Shown here: in pieces, positions 46,507-60,116 of the stretch | Layout: every line of letters begins with the position of its first letter | Numbering within the stretch: position 1 is the stretch's first letter | Assembly: GCA_026874595.1 (NCBI GenBank) | Contig: CM049319.1 | Location: 58,472,917-58,536,916, forward strand | DNA length: 64,000 nucleotides | DNA from: Sipunculus nudus | Lineage: Eukaryota; Annelida; Sipuncula; Golfingiida; Sipunculidae | Direction of reading: 5' to 3' | The notes under the pieces: generated by a model | The model's database searches: none | Told to the model about the DNA's origin: nothing | Seen by the model: only the letters and a program-made list of their open reading frames with translations | Program-made: the position numbers and the translations under genes

Positions 46507-47850
46507 ACTAGGACTGCGCTATATTATCGATATATCGGTCTATCGCGATACAGTGCTTCGCATATTACGTATCGCAATACAGTTTTCAAATATCGCTATT
46601 TTTCGATATTTGTTTAACCTGCGTAACCTGATTGTTTTGGTAGAAAAATTATGTTTTGTTTCAAATAAATTAAGACATCTTAAAGGGTTGGGATTAATGA
46701 CAGGCTGAAAGTGAATGCCGCAACCGTGTCATAAGACGTCTAGTAAGAAATGTTCAAGTGTACGTCTGATATACGATAGTTCAACGGTCCGACCAAGGAA
46801 ATATGAATGTGTACTTGATTACTTATTGGTATATGAGAATAATTCCATTCAACAAGAAAGAAGTGCTGAACACGATCATAGTAATTTGACATTCATTAAA
46901 GGGACATAATCAGGGGCAATAATATACGTCTTCTTTCACACTATCGGTTCAGTTTTGCTTTAAACAGAAGTTTCCCAGCAAAACCTTCCCAGCACACAGT
47001 CTAAGTACCTCAAAAACGGCTGTTTTACTCCTTTTTATTGCTCTGCGTGTTGGTAAACACAGTTTTCTAAATAAGGCCTCGTAACCGGAGGTCAGATTGT
47101 GAGCCGCAACACGCGGTGATTCAGCCAGCGTGAACATGTATTACATTGTTATTGGTCAAGTCAGTTAGAGCATCTCCTGATTGACACGTATTGTGGCTAA
47201 CGGCTCCACGCGCTGTGTTCATGTTTACACCTGTAATCGCGCCCGGTCAGTGTTTTAACACTTGTTTACAGGAGTAAGCAAACGGTTTCAAGGCAACATT
47301 TTGGCAGGTACAGATATATTTTAAAGTAAAGAGGTTATTTTCGTGTTAATTCAACATGCTTAATAGGTGATAGGCCCCTTAAACATTCTCTCCTCGTATC
47401 TCATGATAACTGCATTAAGATCAACGGTCAGGTACCGGTTTCTATACTGCTCTATGCTAAACCACAGTCCAAAATTCTCTAAATGACAAGCACTTTATAA
47501 ATGTGACACATTAAGATCCTACTTTGATTGTAAGTAATTTCAAAAACAAGTAACTACTTTACATAGTACATTAGAAAGTAATATTATCATATTTCGTGTT
47601 TAAATAAACTGATCTGCATTAACCTTTATTGTATTACTGTATTTAACATGAATAATTAATGATTAATATTTAACAAAAATGACTAATGATACAGAAATTC
47701 ACAGATTATAATACATATAATATAGAAACCACACTCCTTTCCTATAAATTGAAAACAATGACGATTTCGCGATATGTATCGCAATACGCTACCACATACC
47801 GCAATATATTGCAATACGAAGTCTTCAGGCGATACCTAGCCTTAAATTTT
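46507..47850. mobile_element. Possible non-autonomous hAT-like element
   Basis: The left part (GGACTGCGCTATATTATCGA, GTATCGCAATACAG, about 46511-46600) and the right part (GCGATATGTATCGCAATACG, AGGCGATACCTAGCC, about 47768-47842) carry the same ATCGCGATAC motifs in inverted order, as in many hAT ends. The termini and an 8-bp target duplication could not be fixed. Confidence 0.35.
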
Positions 47851-48729
47851 AGCTTTGATTTTAATGTTTTATGTTTGAAATAATCTTTTACCCATTTCTT
47901 TAAAAATCAGAAGCAGTCGAAAATTAACAGGTTCCCATGAAAACCATCAATTTTCATGCATTTTGGGAGTTAGTGGGCATACAACAGATTTGTATTCAGC
48001 ACCTTTCTTTACTCACTTAAACACTGTATGGTATAAACTTAGACGATTTGCCGCCAGCACTTTAAAAATGAACATTTTCTGGAATACTGCCTTATCTAAT
48101 GATCTGTGGGAACAGAGGGCTGTCGGGCTAAAAGCCACCGACCATTGAAAACTAAAGCGAAGAGTGACTATTAGTTTAGCCCGCATGGATATCTTATTGC
48201 ATAGTATGTGTCCCTGTCCAGCTGTTGTTTTACCCGTGTATTTAAAAAACCCTACGCCCTAGCCATTAAAAGCTGAGCCATGTGTAGGAGTATGAGCTAT
48301 GACCTTTTTATCTTTTTTACTGACTTGGGGGTGGGTGTGTAATCAAGAATTTAACTTTCAAAAGGCAGCAGAGGATGTCTTTTATTGCCGAAGACGAGGT
48401 CAAACTAGCATTTAACGGAACTCAGTTACAATGTCTGCCTCTTTATACAAAGATCATGCGGGCCACCGGAAGAAATATCTGAGTGACGTCAGCTGCCAGT
48501 CATATGGCAGACGATCATTCTCCACACAGCCGCCTTTTAAAGATATTGACTCTTTTTCAAAGACGCTTATCTGGAAGTCGTAATCTTCAGCGGTCATTAC
48601 TTTCTGACCTTTTCACAGAGTCACAGGAGGAAGAAGCTGCAGTTAATGCTTAATTTGTTGTTTTTATTTTGGTGTATGGTTGAATTTAAAATTAAACCAA
48701 ATAACGTGGTGCATTTTCATATACTCCGT

Positions 48730-48960
48730 TCCATCAAACTGTGTCCACCTATTTTTTTTTTGCAGATGTTTCACAATTTTTTGAGCTCTTCAAAATGAAC
48801 TGGCAGATCTGATGTGTCCCTGCATGAGTAGTCATCTTTTATTTTTGCTGGGTATATTTTTTTAGAGTATTTAGATGTAATCATCCAATCAGCAGCTGTC
48901 AATTGAGGCTCGTTCTGCATGTGACCAATGAACTTGATTGCCATAAGTGGGTAAAATGTA
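48730..48960 (-). mobile_element. LINE 3' fragment, same family as at 36.5 kb
   Basis: The minus strand contains AADWMI-like and GHMQNEPQLT-like coding debris. The + strand shares TCCATCAAACTGTGTCCA-type wording and GTGACCAATGAACTTGATTG with the 36.24-36.63 kb segment (GTGACCAATCACATTAAGTG). No full frame. Confidence 0.5.
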
Positions 48961-50230
48961 GACGATTTTTCACATTTTCAAACAATTCTGTTTCTAAGAC
49001 AAAAGTCGTAAGACGTGTATGTATATACCTTGATGAAAATTATAGGTCTTTTAATCCTCTACACTACAATATAATTCTTAAAATGTAACTAATCAAAATG
49101 TTCAAAGCAAAAAAAAAAGTAGACATGAGGAGATGAAACAGACTATACATGTTTTCATAAACACCTTAATTGTTTTACTCGTATATGTTTAAATAAATTC
49201 AAAGTGAGAAGAGTGAATGTAATTTAGCTTTAAATTAGTTCGTACCTAAAGAAAAACCGCGTTTTGTCCGTTTTATTATGACACATGTTGATGCTAACAT
49301 GTACATCATGAAAGTGCCTCGCATATACTGTAATTCTGTATATTAAAATGATGATGTTAATTTCTTAGCACACATATATGTGTATAGAATTATAGAAATT
49401 TTTGAAAATTCTATCTTTGGTCCTTTTGCATTTCTAGTTTATAAAATAAATAATACAAGTGCCTAGAGGGGAAAATGGTCCCGTTCCTTGTGTTCACCTA
49501 GGCAAGTGTACTTCAGTATTGCCCCAATATCCCAAAACTAATTTCAAGAACCCCTTTTAGATACAAAGTTAACGCCAAAACAAAATACAAACTGAATTGT
49601 TGGGGATGTAATTTGTAAGCAATTTGTAAGCAAATTTGTACAAATATTTGTACAAGAGACGAAGGATCTGGTCTTACAATAACTCAAATATTCGGCATGA
49701 TAATGGGTAACAAACGAAAACATTTTAGCTGTTATACAAAATATAGGTGGCTGCCATGGTGGTGACCAAGAAGTATTCCTGTAATATATTATGCCAACAA
49801 CTCCTGCTGTTGCTGGAATATATGACACTAGATTATACACTCTGTATGTTGCAGACCTGAAATCTTAAAACTGTTAACATTGAAAAACGATAACATTAGC
49901 AATAGCATGAGGAAGCCAGCGTGGGAATAAACCAGTCACGCACGTCACATTCATTTAATTTCCCTTGTTTTAAGTTGCGGATGACCATGATGCGTAAGCT
50001 TCCATATAAATATTTCTGACTAATTAATTAAAAATAAATTAAAAATATAATTTCACCTCACAGAGGGTAAGGTACCACAGGTGGCGCCTTCTGCAGCAAA
50101 ATCAAATAGCTTTAATATGACCAAACAGGTCTGCCAAATTGGTTCCAGATATAAAATAACATATTTTGCATTATATATGCAAAAGCATGAATTATAAATT
50201 TCGCAATCATCAAATTCAAGTCTTGTGGAA
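48961..50230. other. Intergenic sequence without a recognisable gene
   Basis: AT-rich, with only short ORFs. A GGTGGCGCCTTCTGC phrase near 50090 resembles the bodies of the dispersed repeats. Confidence 0.4.
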
Positions 50231-50233
50231 GCA

Positions 50234-50370
50234 TCTATATATTAATAGCGTAAGGCGATTTTTGTAATTTTCCGTATCTCCTTTGATACCACTGTACGGA
50301 TTGCCGTGATTTTCGACAAACATATGCTCCGGTTGTGTCTGAAGAGATTCCACCCAGTTTTATTTGCAAT
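50234..50370 (+). mobile_element. Helitron-like 5' end
   Basis: An A followed by TCTATATATTAATAGCGTAA and CCGTATCTCCTTTGATACCA. The same start occurs at 51618, where a Helitron-type end follows. The 3' end of this copy was not found, unless it shares the one at 51733. Confidence 0.4.
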
Positions 50371-50635
50371 ATTTGCGTATTACCTGCATAATTAATAATT
50401 TTAATATTTGCTCCCCCGCGGGCGCCTCTTTTCTTTGTGTCTTCGAGACAATGGCCATAGAGAGTGTGATGGCCGAACAGAGTTTTATTCGGGGGCCCTA
50501 TCTGGGTTATTTGTACATTTCGCGGTCACCGGCCCGAAATAATCCCCTTCTCAAAAGGGAGATATTTGAAAGAATTGTTTGGCAGGCCGTCCTGTCACCG
50601 GGATATCGCACGAAGAGGGCTTCTACCTGCGAACC

Positions 50636-50663
50636 CCCCCCCCCCCCCCACCCCCCCCCCCCC
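50636..50663. repeat. C-run with one interruption
   Basis: C tract broken by a single A, inside a GC-rich patch (about 50405-50710) that differs from its surroundings and has an open frame on each strand without a recognisable domain. Confidence 0.8.
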
Positions 50664-51617
50664 GTACATGACCCGATATGCCTAAAATGCACATGTACCG
50701 CGTCCAGGGCGTTTGACTAATGAGCGAGTCGCATGCGACTAAAATCGTGTCCCATGGTCACACAAACCAGTGTTTATCGCATTTGGTTTGTCGCACCCGT
50801 CTTTCATGTGCGATCAAAGAACGGCAACCATGAGGCAACACATGACACATACAAGCGTCAAACAGATGACGATAAGTAGTTTTGTCCTTTCAAATCAAGA
50901 TTTATCCCTGTAAACCTAAATGATATTTCAGTAAAATATAACAAATAATTATGTTTTAATTAAATTAATGTGGGATAGGACCCCCCCCCCCCCACACACA
51001 CACATGCACACAAAAATAATTGTCCTGGCGCCCGTGCTTAACGCTTTATTTTGCTTCCATCAAATTCATTGTTGCAATCTTTCAGTGATACATATATAGT
51101 AAGATGCATGTTGAGTGTTATAGACATGATGCTTCCCTACAATTATTCCCCAATGAACTTTAATACTCATATTTTGGTAATGGAAGTGTGGGCTTCTCCG
51201 ATTTCACGTCATGAAGTGGAATCCCCTGTGCGTTTAACGGATGCGTTCATCGCAAAAGTCCAGCAGGACTCAAGGTCTGCGATAAACGCTTGCATGCGTT
51301 GATCGCAGCTGATAATCGTTGCCAGAGGTATGTGTCATGTGTAATTGAAAATATAGTGTCCAAAATTTTTACACGGATGCGATGAACGGATGCGATGATC
51401 AGATGCAAATAAACCTTGGAATATGTTACTAATTTTTTTACACAGTGCGATTTTGTCTCAAGAAAATTCGAAGGGCAATTTTAAAGAGCGATGTTCAACA
51501 TAATATATTTTTATATAAAAATTATTTCATTTATCATATCAACTTCTCCAAAAACATCTCCGTCCAATCTCTTGGCTTCAATACGATGTTTATGCATATC
51601 ACCCTACATATAATGTA

Positions 51618-51733
51618 TCTATATATTAATAGCGTATCGCGATTTATGTGATTTCCGTATCTCATGATTTCCGATACCAACGTACGGATTGTTTCGTTCG
51701 TCCCAAACCGTGCGTAGCACGGGTATTTGCTAG
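51618..51733 (+). mobile_element. Minimal Helitron-like element
   Basis: Starts with TC after an A (TCTATATATTAATAGCG) and ends with a hairpin (CCGTGCGTAGCACGG) followed by GTATTTGCTAG; the last four bases, CTAG, fit CTRR. No terminal inverted repeats and no target duplication, as expected. At 116 bp it is non-coding and must have been mobilised by a partner. Confidence 0.5.
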
Positions 51734-53220
51734 GCAATTTGAAAATAATTCCAGAAAATATACTATTCATTTAATTCCCCTAGCTTAAAGGATTGTATTA
51801 TTGATAATTATTTTAATAATCCATATGATATTATAATATTTATTAATAATTATTATGAATTATAAGTATTTTTATTTACTGGCATATCTGATGGAAAGTG
51901 GAAAAGATCATTTTGAATAGCAGGAAATAGTGAAGATGAGGGAGCGCCACCTGCAGGTTATAATCTTATATCAGTCGTGTTGAGAGTTTGTCTGTAAATT
52001 TGGTGATGAAGGTAGAATAGGTTTTTTAGTTATTTTTTAAGAGAACGGGGCGAGACTTTAGCCCGCCCTCCTACAGCGGGGGATTTGTAAACATACAGAA
52101 AGTCAAATACGCTTCTGTAGATATTGGGTCCTGTATACCCTTTATATATGCTAATTCTGACGTACTCTAAGCGACATAAATAATAAGATGCTCACCAGTG
52201 GATATATTAGATAATTTGTAGCAACAGTTTACACTGGTGACTATTAAATAAAACGAGATATTTTTATTTTTATAACATTTATACTGATTGGTTTTCGAAA
52301 TAGAGATGTTTACAGTAAGTATGGCTTAGAATAAGACACCAATCTAAACATATCGGAAAATTAGCTTCGCACCAGCCCCGCCTACGCCTTTAAGTATCCG
52401 GTGTAAGTGACTAAATTGTTAGATATTAGGTATTCCTAAAGAGTTTGTATTACAATGTTACCTCCATATTTTCAAAATAACCTAGCTTGAAATATCCTGT
52501 TCCGCTGATGGAAGGGTTTATTGAACAGCGCGTGAAGATATGTGTTACCGAAATAGCGGCACTCAAATTTTTTTTCAGCTGTAAAGTGACCTTTTCAATG
52601 TTGTATTATGGAATCAATAGTAACAGGTTGTTTCTATGGAATGGCTTCCCCTCACTATTGAATCAGCGTGTTTTGCAGGTGGGGGACAAATAAAAGGTGT
52701 GCGATCAAGTTCTCAAGGTCTTCTCGTAACTTTTCATTAGTGTTTGGCATGAAAACCAGACTTAACCTATGCCTTGCCCTTTAGCACTACCTCTCTGTAT
52801 TGGCGTTATGGTTTACTAGTTGGTTCTCTCTAAATAAGTTAATTTCCTGCGAGTGGTTTATGATATTCCTGAAATGTTAGCTGGAACAATTCTTGCACCT
52901 CATAAACAAATTTCGTCTGACATGTGAATCATGAGAAAAGAGTTTGTTGCATTTGTAGCAGTTAATATGCCTGAGAAAAGTTTTCCTCTTGTAATGAAGG
53001 GGTGAGAATAAACATTTGCATTTGCTTTCACGCTTCTAAGAACGTTTCCACCATAAAATGTGGCATTTGATGGCGACCATTGAAACCAAGTGTTCGGATC
53101 CATAACGTTGGTATATGGTAGAAGTGACAAAAATAACTAATATTATTATTATGATTATGTTTAAGGCGAGGTTTCTTCCGAAGTCTGTGGCATGTACCTA
53201 CTTTAATTATACCTTAAAGC
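51734..53220. other. Intergenic sequence with short ORFs
   Basis: Includes a head of the CCCGCC repeat at about 52060-52083. A minus-strand 76-codon frame at 52900-53130 (MDPNTWFQWSPSNATFYGGN) has coding-like composition but no recognised family. Confidence 0.35.
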
Positions 53221-53231
53221 CCCAAGAAAGT

Positions 53232-53830
53232 TTTTTTATACGCCCATCTATAACGGGAGGTATTATGGTATACCCACGGTCCGTCCGTCCTTTCATGCAT
53301 CTGTCCGTCCGTCCGTTATTGTGTAGTGTCGCCGCGATAATATACAAGGGCTGTTGTGCATTTTCACGAAACTCGCCATAACTATTTACCCAATAGGTGA
53401 TTTCACCGGAATTCGATCATTGGCAGAATCGAGAAGCGGATTCAGGGGAGGGGTTCATGGGGTCCGGCCCCCCCTTTTTTTCTGTCGCCGCAACATTTTT
53501 AAGGTTTTCAGACCAAATTTTACGGCCTGGATCCCCCTTTTCCAGACCTGGGGACCTCCTGGGTTGGGCCCCCTTTTCCTAAATCCCGGATCCGCCCCTG
53601 AAATCCATGAATATATAATGAAGTCAGAGGTCGTCCTACCTTGATTGCGTAGTGATGACTTACCAGAAATACGATGGATTTTCATGAATCTCATCATAAA
53701 TATATACCAATACAGGATGCTTCATGCATATTTAATGGGTTCAGAGGTTAAAATACATACGCGGGGGTATTAAGCACCTAATGCTACTTATGCGGTGCTC
53801 TTGTTTATCGTATCAAAACCACAAGGTCAA
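53232..53830. repeat. Dispersed TATACGCCC repeat with a second repeat inserted
   Basis: The outer repeat begins TATACGCCCATCTATAACGG and ends near GGTATTAAGCACCTAATGC; its tail matches the block ending at about 62270. A CGGATCC-ended element at about 53430-53605 (GACCTGGGGACCTCCTGGGT) lies inside it and is the partner of the copy at 29.5 kb. Confidence 0.6.
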
Positions 53831-56330
53831 TTTCAGTCTGAAATACGGGTATTTGGTATCCGTCGACGAAAGCACTGATTTAATTTAATTTTATCTCTCT
53901 CTCCCTCTCTCTCTTTATCGGTGGGAGGGGGGGGGGGGGGCAAACAGTCAGGCTCTGATAAGAATTAAATGAAGGTGTCAGACCTGCATGCCACAGCTAA
54001 GGGTTTGTTAAAACATTGTTTTCCCATAATATAAAGTAAACTGTTGCTCTTGGACCGTTTGACATATTCTTAAATGTAGTGTATACCAAATTCGTGATTT
54101 CCAAAAACGTTATTGGATTTTTTGAAGATTTAAAAAGAAATAAATAGTTTATATGATTGACATTAAAACAGATAATTGTTCAGCCTTTTATGGTTCAAAC
54201 ATTCCATTTACATATAGTTCCTGGTAAAATTTTCTCGGAAACAATAAATAAAGTCATTGTTACCTATTGTCTACGGATTATGGGCAAGAAGCATTCTTAT
54301 GATTTCTCTAGAAGTGATTCTTGTTCATTGTTCAATACTCCAAATATTTTCACCAGATTTTTATATCAATGGGTGCGTCACCTGTGAGTCAAATTCAGCT
54401 GAGCGTCATGGCCCATGAGTCACTGGGCCTGGTCACTACTGCATCTGCGGGCCCTTGGTTTGTGATTGTTTCAATTGCTGGGTCATACCAGCGAAGAGTC
54501 CCCGAAAGGTGCATTCGTTTGTGCGTGAAACACGGCCATTGGGCAAGGCCCTCAGAGAAGGCCTGTAAAACGCTCACGTAAACTGGGTGGCGGATGACCG
54601 TCAAAAATCTCATCGTCTCGGTGCAAATGGATTAGTTATCGCACCTACGGAAACAACCAAACAAACCCTAATCTGTGCATGGTGTCGAAACCGGCCTAGC
54701 ATACAAGCAATAATGGTTTTAAAATACACAATGGATATATCGACTGTGACATAGGTAATAATCTAACAAGAAATGAGTGAGAAAGATTTATTCTTAATTT
54801 AAAAAATATATACAAATACTGCTCTACATATATTTTATAGGTTATGATGTAATTGATGGAAAAGAAAATCCCTCGTAGAACGTTCAAGATTAAGAAATCG
54901 AGAAATTCCAGCCTCGTGAATATAATCAACCCCGGTATGTTACTCAGACAAGTTCAGCTTCAGCTTCCTGTTGAGAATGGGCTTCCTTGTTCCTTCGAAA
55001 CATACACCTGAAGATCTGTACAAGGGACCGCTGGCAGGTTCCTCGGGCTATCCTCTGTAGGTCTTCTAATCCGGTATCAGTTTGTTTCACCTTTGAAAGC
55101 TCAGACAGTTTCCATATAACTAATACACTCAGCTCTACAGCATGCCTGCAGAGTTACATAGACAAAAGAATCATAATGCATGGAGGGCAGCTCTTGATAA
55201 AACTCCTGCCCACACTCCTGTAGGTAAAATTTAATTACATATCTGCTACAAAACCAGAGATGTTCTCTCATGGAATCTTATTATATTAATATAAAGGTGT
55301 CTGGACAGCAGAGAGGTTCTAGTTTCCCTTTAAGAAAGAACTACAATGTACATTAATTACCGCCAAAGAGATGCAGCCAGGCAACTGGCAATGATCAGGA
55401 GGTAGATTAATCCAAAAACTCTGATAAATACTCTTTAAAAATCACTCCTGAACTTTTGTTCAAGAAAAGTCAACTTCAACAGTTTCGAATAATATTTCCT
55501 TACTTTATGTTGCTTTTTTGCGTATGATCCGGATCCAAGTACGTCATCAAAGGATACGTGTAGTGACAAATGTAAAGTCCTTTGTGCACGAATGAAACAG
55601 GAAATATGGGCCGAATAAGTGAATGCCTGCATGACGGAGGTCTGTATTCATTAGAATGCAGATTTCTAGTAGCAGGGTGATCTACAGTGTGCGGTGACCG
55701 CAGCGGGTTCTGACCAAGGCTACAGTTATACACTCATCTCCTTTGTTTTAACCGCAGCTTTATTTAACAAGATTCAGATTTGAGTTGGATGCACAATACG
55801 ATACCTCGCTCTCATTGTCGAATTACAATTCTTTGCCCTGTGCCATCCCTGGTGGTGGAACCCACGGAATCTATTTATAAAAAGCAGCTGTTAATACTAA
55901 GATTAGGGACCACTTCAGTGTATAACCTCACTTTGAGAAGGGCACGTGTAAACGTGTATACGGCTCCGTTTGATGACTGACCTATTTAAATGTCAATCAC
56001 ACACATAAAAATATCCCATATCCAATTTTACCAAACTTAAAACACTTACCCTCACCCCATTTTGTATAAGATTTTAAGGAAAGTTTACACATTGTTTGCT
56101 ATTGCACAAAGCGATAGAATTGCTGACAGTTTTGATACAACAATATACGAATTTTCATTTGCGCAAAAGCGTATTATTATTTTTTCATCATTCATGTTAT
56201 TACTTTCATTATGCCGAGACACGTATATAAAGGATACTTCCTCCTTATATTGCTAATTATCCGAATAAAGATAAATGGCAATTATTCCGAAAATTGCCAC
56301 TGTGGAATGTTAGTTTCCGATTAAGTAGTG
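53831..56330. other. Intergenic sequence without a recognisable gene
   Basis: Contains a (CT)n/G-run patch at about 53900-53941 and a more GC-rich block at 54370-54620 with open frames on both strands that match no known domain. Confidence 0.4.
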
Positions 56331-56364
56331 TGATCGATTCATCATGTCTTGTTCACTACTTACT

Positions 56365-56430
56365 GACACGAAACAATAAGTCGTGCACACGAGTTAATAC
56401 GTCGTGCACACCAGATACGTCGTATGCATA
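56365..56430. repeat. Variant of the CGTGCGCACG palindrome array
   Basis: TAAGTCGTGCACACGAGTTA and TACGTCGTGCACACC are drifted copies of the subterminal units of the 43.7-kb element. Only two or three units are present. Confidence 0.45.
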
Positions 56431-56539
56431 GCTTAATGAAACGAAAACTGTGATAATATATTTAAGCACATTTTCGGTATATTTTCTTTTGAGATATAAT
56501 AATTTGTCATTGGTTGGAAGCACTACTCCTAATGTGGAT

Positions 56540-57140
56540 GTCTTGGGAGATAATTGACGTTTCCTTTATTTCTGACCTATTCAATTCTTTGCATCAAATA
56601 CTGGCTAAGGTTGCTACATATGAAAGAGAAGAGATATCCAAGACGTTTATACATTTTATTCAAGAATCTTGATACTGATGGTAAATCAACATTAGTAATT
56701 GAAGTGAAATCTTTACTTTTCATAATGGTTTTGCTATTATATGGATGGCTATAGAAGTTGGTGATAGTAACTGGTTTATAAAGTGTTTAAAAAGATAGAT
56801 TATAAGATATGGCACAGCAGAAGTGAAGAAGTGATGTCAAGAAATAAGTTGCAGTATGATGGTCTTTTCAAATCCATGCTGAATGTTGAAAAAATATTTG
56901 TTGTGTATTATTAAATACCACAGAAGCGCATAAGCCAAAGTGAGATGACTGATCATAAGTTACTAATAGAAACAGGGCGGCAGAAGAGCTTGTACAGAGA
57001 AGAAAGAGTATGTAAATATTGTATAAGGGATAGACATAGCATTATAGACGATGAGAGTCACTTTTTATTGAAGTGTTCTTTATATAAAGATTTAAGATTT
57101 AATCAACAAAATATAGTTTTAAAAAATTGAAATCAGTTAA
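56540..57140 (+). pseudogene. LINE C-terminal fragment with CCHC-like knuckle
   Basis: Broken frames encode ILCIKYWLRLLHMKEKRYPR, NLDTDGKSTLVIEVKSLLF, VGDSNWFIKCFK, then MTDHKLLIETGRQKSLYREE and RVCKYC with ESHFLLKCSLYKDLRFN (Cys-X2-Cys with His-X4-Cys). This is the usual C-terminus of non-LTR retrotransposon ORF2 proteins. RT and endonuclease are absent and frameshifts separate the pieces. Confidence 0.72.
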
Positions 57141-60024
57141 TACAGTTCAAATAACCAAACTGCTGCCTGTTTCTTTCTTATGGGTTCATAACTAAAATGA
57201 GATTTCACTTATGGATATCATGGCAAAACGCGTAGCAATGGTAATTTAAGATATCTGCCTAAGCTAAATTAAGCTAAATGGAAACCAATCTTATTAATAA
57301 TGGATTAACATTTTATCCAGAGCAAAAATACATGTTATAGGAGTACTTTTATTAAGAAATGGCTAAAACTTCTACTCCTGTTGATGGTGGCCTGCCATGC
57401 CCTCATGTTTATCTTTTGTCACATGATCCTATCCTTGACATTACTGATATGAGAACAATTTACAAATGTTCATTCGGGCGTAAGTGACCGTAGATTTGTG
57501 ACTATTTATTGCCATGATGATATGCCTGTATCCGGACCATGTGCTAGATCCACACTAAAAACTAACCGATTGTTCATCGGCCTAGTCCAGAAGTATAGGG
57601 AAAGGAAATTTCACGAATTTCTGTTCATCATTGTATGAGTAATGTTGTGATAAAGCAAACAAACACATAAACGCGGATGAACCCATACCCTCCTGGCGAA
57701 GGCAATAATATGACAATATGGTAATCATGTCAAAAGCACCGTCACGGTCGGATTCTATAAAACAGACACATTTGGGAGCTGGTACCCCAGGAAAAAAATA
57801 AGTGCAACTGGCAACGTGAAGCAGACAAACGTCCATTTTTTATATACTTATATAATCACTTCACCTCTGTGAGTAATAAAATATTTTGTGATTTTTTTTA
57901 AGTGTCATGTTGTAGAAAAAAGGATTTAATATTTTTATAAATTTAACAACTATTATATGAAGTAATAGGTGGACCCGGCTTAGGAAATTAGATTCCTTTG
58001 GTAGTTGAACAATTTATAAATCAGGCTAGAAATAGAGAAGGAGGTCCATTCTCAGAAAAAGCTGTTTGGATATATGGAAATATGCTAGCACCAAACTTAT
58101 AATAATGTTACTCAATTAATAAAAATATCAGTTTTATGAAGGATGGGAAAATACAGTCACTGGAGAAATTATAATTGAACAATTATGTACGAGAGGAGAA
58201 TTTATTTGTACTCTATGGAACATTGATATTATTTTGGCATTAAAAAAAGAATTAATCTACCAAGTTCGGATTGTATAGCTGGGAATATTGTGAGACGGTA
58301 TTATCATTAACATTGTATTGATTGTATTCTGTTATTTGAAATTAAAATATTAAACAAAAATTGTTGTGAAAAAAAGTTTAGTCTCAATTCAATGTCTCTC
58401 ACCTCCAAATAAATAAATCTGTGAATGAATCAAGCATTTGTTAAAGCCAGCTATTCACCTAACTTTTCTGCAGTATTTATTCATGGCTTACTCAGTGTAT
58501 GTATTAATGAACTGTAGATGATTCGTGTTAAGAACAGTTTCCCAAAGCCTCTGTGACGGATGTATGGGCTTGCTTATCTACAAGCTGCTAGAAAACAGGT
58601 AAACACGGTTTTGCGCCATCGTTGACAAACAGAATAACCATGTAACCTAAGGTGATTGGTTGCATATATATTTGCGGAATTCGAAAGGTCACTAGTTGTA
58701 AAACGCTCTTTGCAAAACTCGCCTGACTTGCCGACAGATGTCCTTGTTGTATGTGTTGGAATTTTTGGCGCCCCTCACATGTTATAAAAATGTCAGTATA
58801 AACAAAACGGAGAACCTGGGTTTGTGTGATCCTTGTTTTCTGGCCTATTTTTATAAAGCATTCAAGTAATTATCGTCAGCTTTCGGAAGAAGCCCTGATA
58901 TTGACTCAGACAACTGACTTCGTCTAAATATTACAATGTATAAGAAAGTCAGTAAATATTTATTTGTTTATCTATATATTTATTCATTCACATGGATGGC
59001 GAATATCCCCCTCCGTATTATTGAATGTTAAAAGCAGTTAGCGGTAATGGTAATAGATCATTACGATATACAGCAAGTCATAACAAAAGACAGAGATGAG
59101 ACAATGCCTTTACGACAATACCGGGAGATCCAGCACGTGTAACACTGACAGCTGGCCTGTGGCAGAATAGAAGACAGCTAGGGCTCTTCAAGAGGAGGAT
59201 GGCGCGTGGGAGGGAGGAAGCGAATAGACTCCACCTATGCCGTGGAGGGGAATACATAATGTCTTCGAGTAGATCCATGCGCTGTTAAGAGTATCGGTGG
59301 ATTATAACTCACTTGTTCAAAGTCAGTCTTTGTGGGGATACCTCTGACAACACTGCATAATTTACTCTCCTGACGTTAGGCGTTTGTTCCCGCAGTTTAT
59401 TATGCACAACACGCGAACGTGACAATCTGCGTATCAGAATTCATACTTGATTGTCTCCAAGCCTTCCAGGGCACTACACGAAGCTTCTGCGTCACAAGTT
59501 AAGTTTTCACACATGCATATATATAGGCAGCCAGAGCGGGTCACAAGGACAGTGGTCCATCCGGACAGAACACCAGTCACATGATTCAGGACAGCAAACT
59601 CTTTGTGATACAGGGTGGCATAAGGAAGCGGACTACCGGTATGCAAACCTTTCCTTTGTGCATGTTAAGTACTTTACCAGTGTGTTTTAGAATAAAATAA
59701 CAGTCATTTTTATTTTTTATTTTAATAATTATTAATTAGTAATACGTCGGTTGATTGTACACAAGTAGCCTTGGTGTTGAAGCATAAAATATCAACCCCA
59801 AATTGTACTTAATTGTATTAGAAAAACATAATTTAATATATGTATATTTTACTGAATCCATGAAATAGCTAGTTAGTAGTGTTATAGTCTTTGCATGAAT
59901 CTCAGTGATACTTTTTATTATTGGAAAGCAAAATTTTATGTAATTCCTTTATTGAAAGATTACACAGGGCCCAAATTTATATTATATTGTATGGTACTTT
60001 ACTCTTAAAACTGTATTTTTACAG
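57141..60024. other. Intergenic sequence upstream of the IGFBP-like gene
   Basis: AT-rich, with short ORFs and no recognisable domain. The promoter and a non-coding first exon of the IGFBP-like gene probably lie in the right part, because a good acceptor (TGTATTTTTACAG, ending 60024) precedes the start-codon exon. Confidence 0.4.
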
Positions 60025-60116
60025 TGGTGCAGTTTGAGAGAATTCTGAAGAAACGTGACGCAGAAGTCTTGGCACAGCGTCATCTGTAATCTTGCAACAA
60101 GTGGAGTTCTGTTAAG

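Noticed and set aside
54321-54613. Open frames on both strands in a GC-richer block
   Set aside because: No domain, signal peptide or consistent splice sites; reported only as intergenic sequence.
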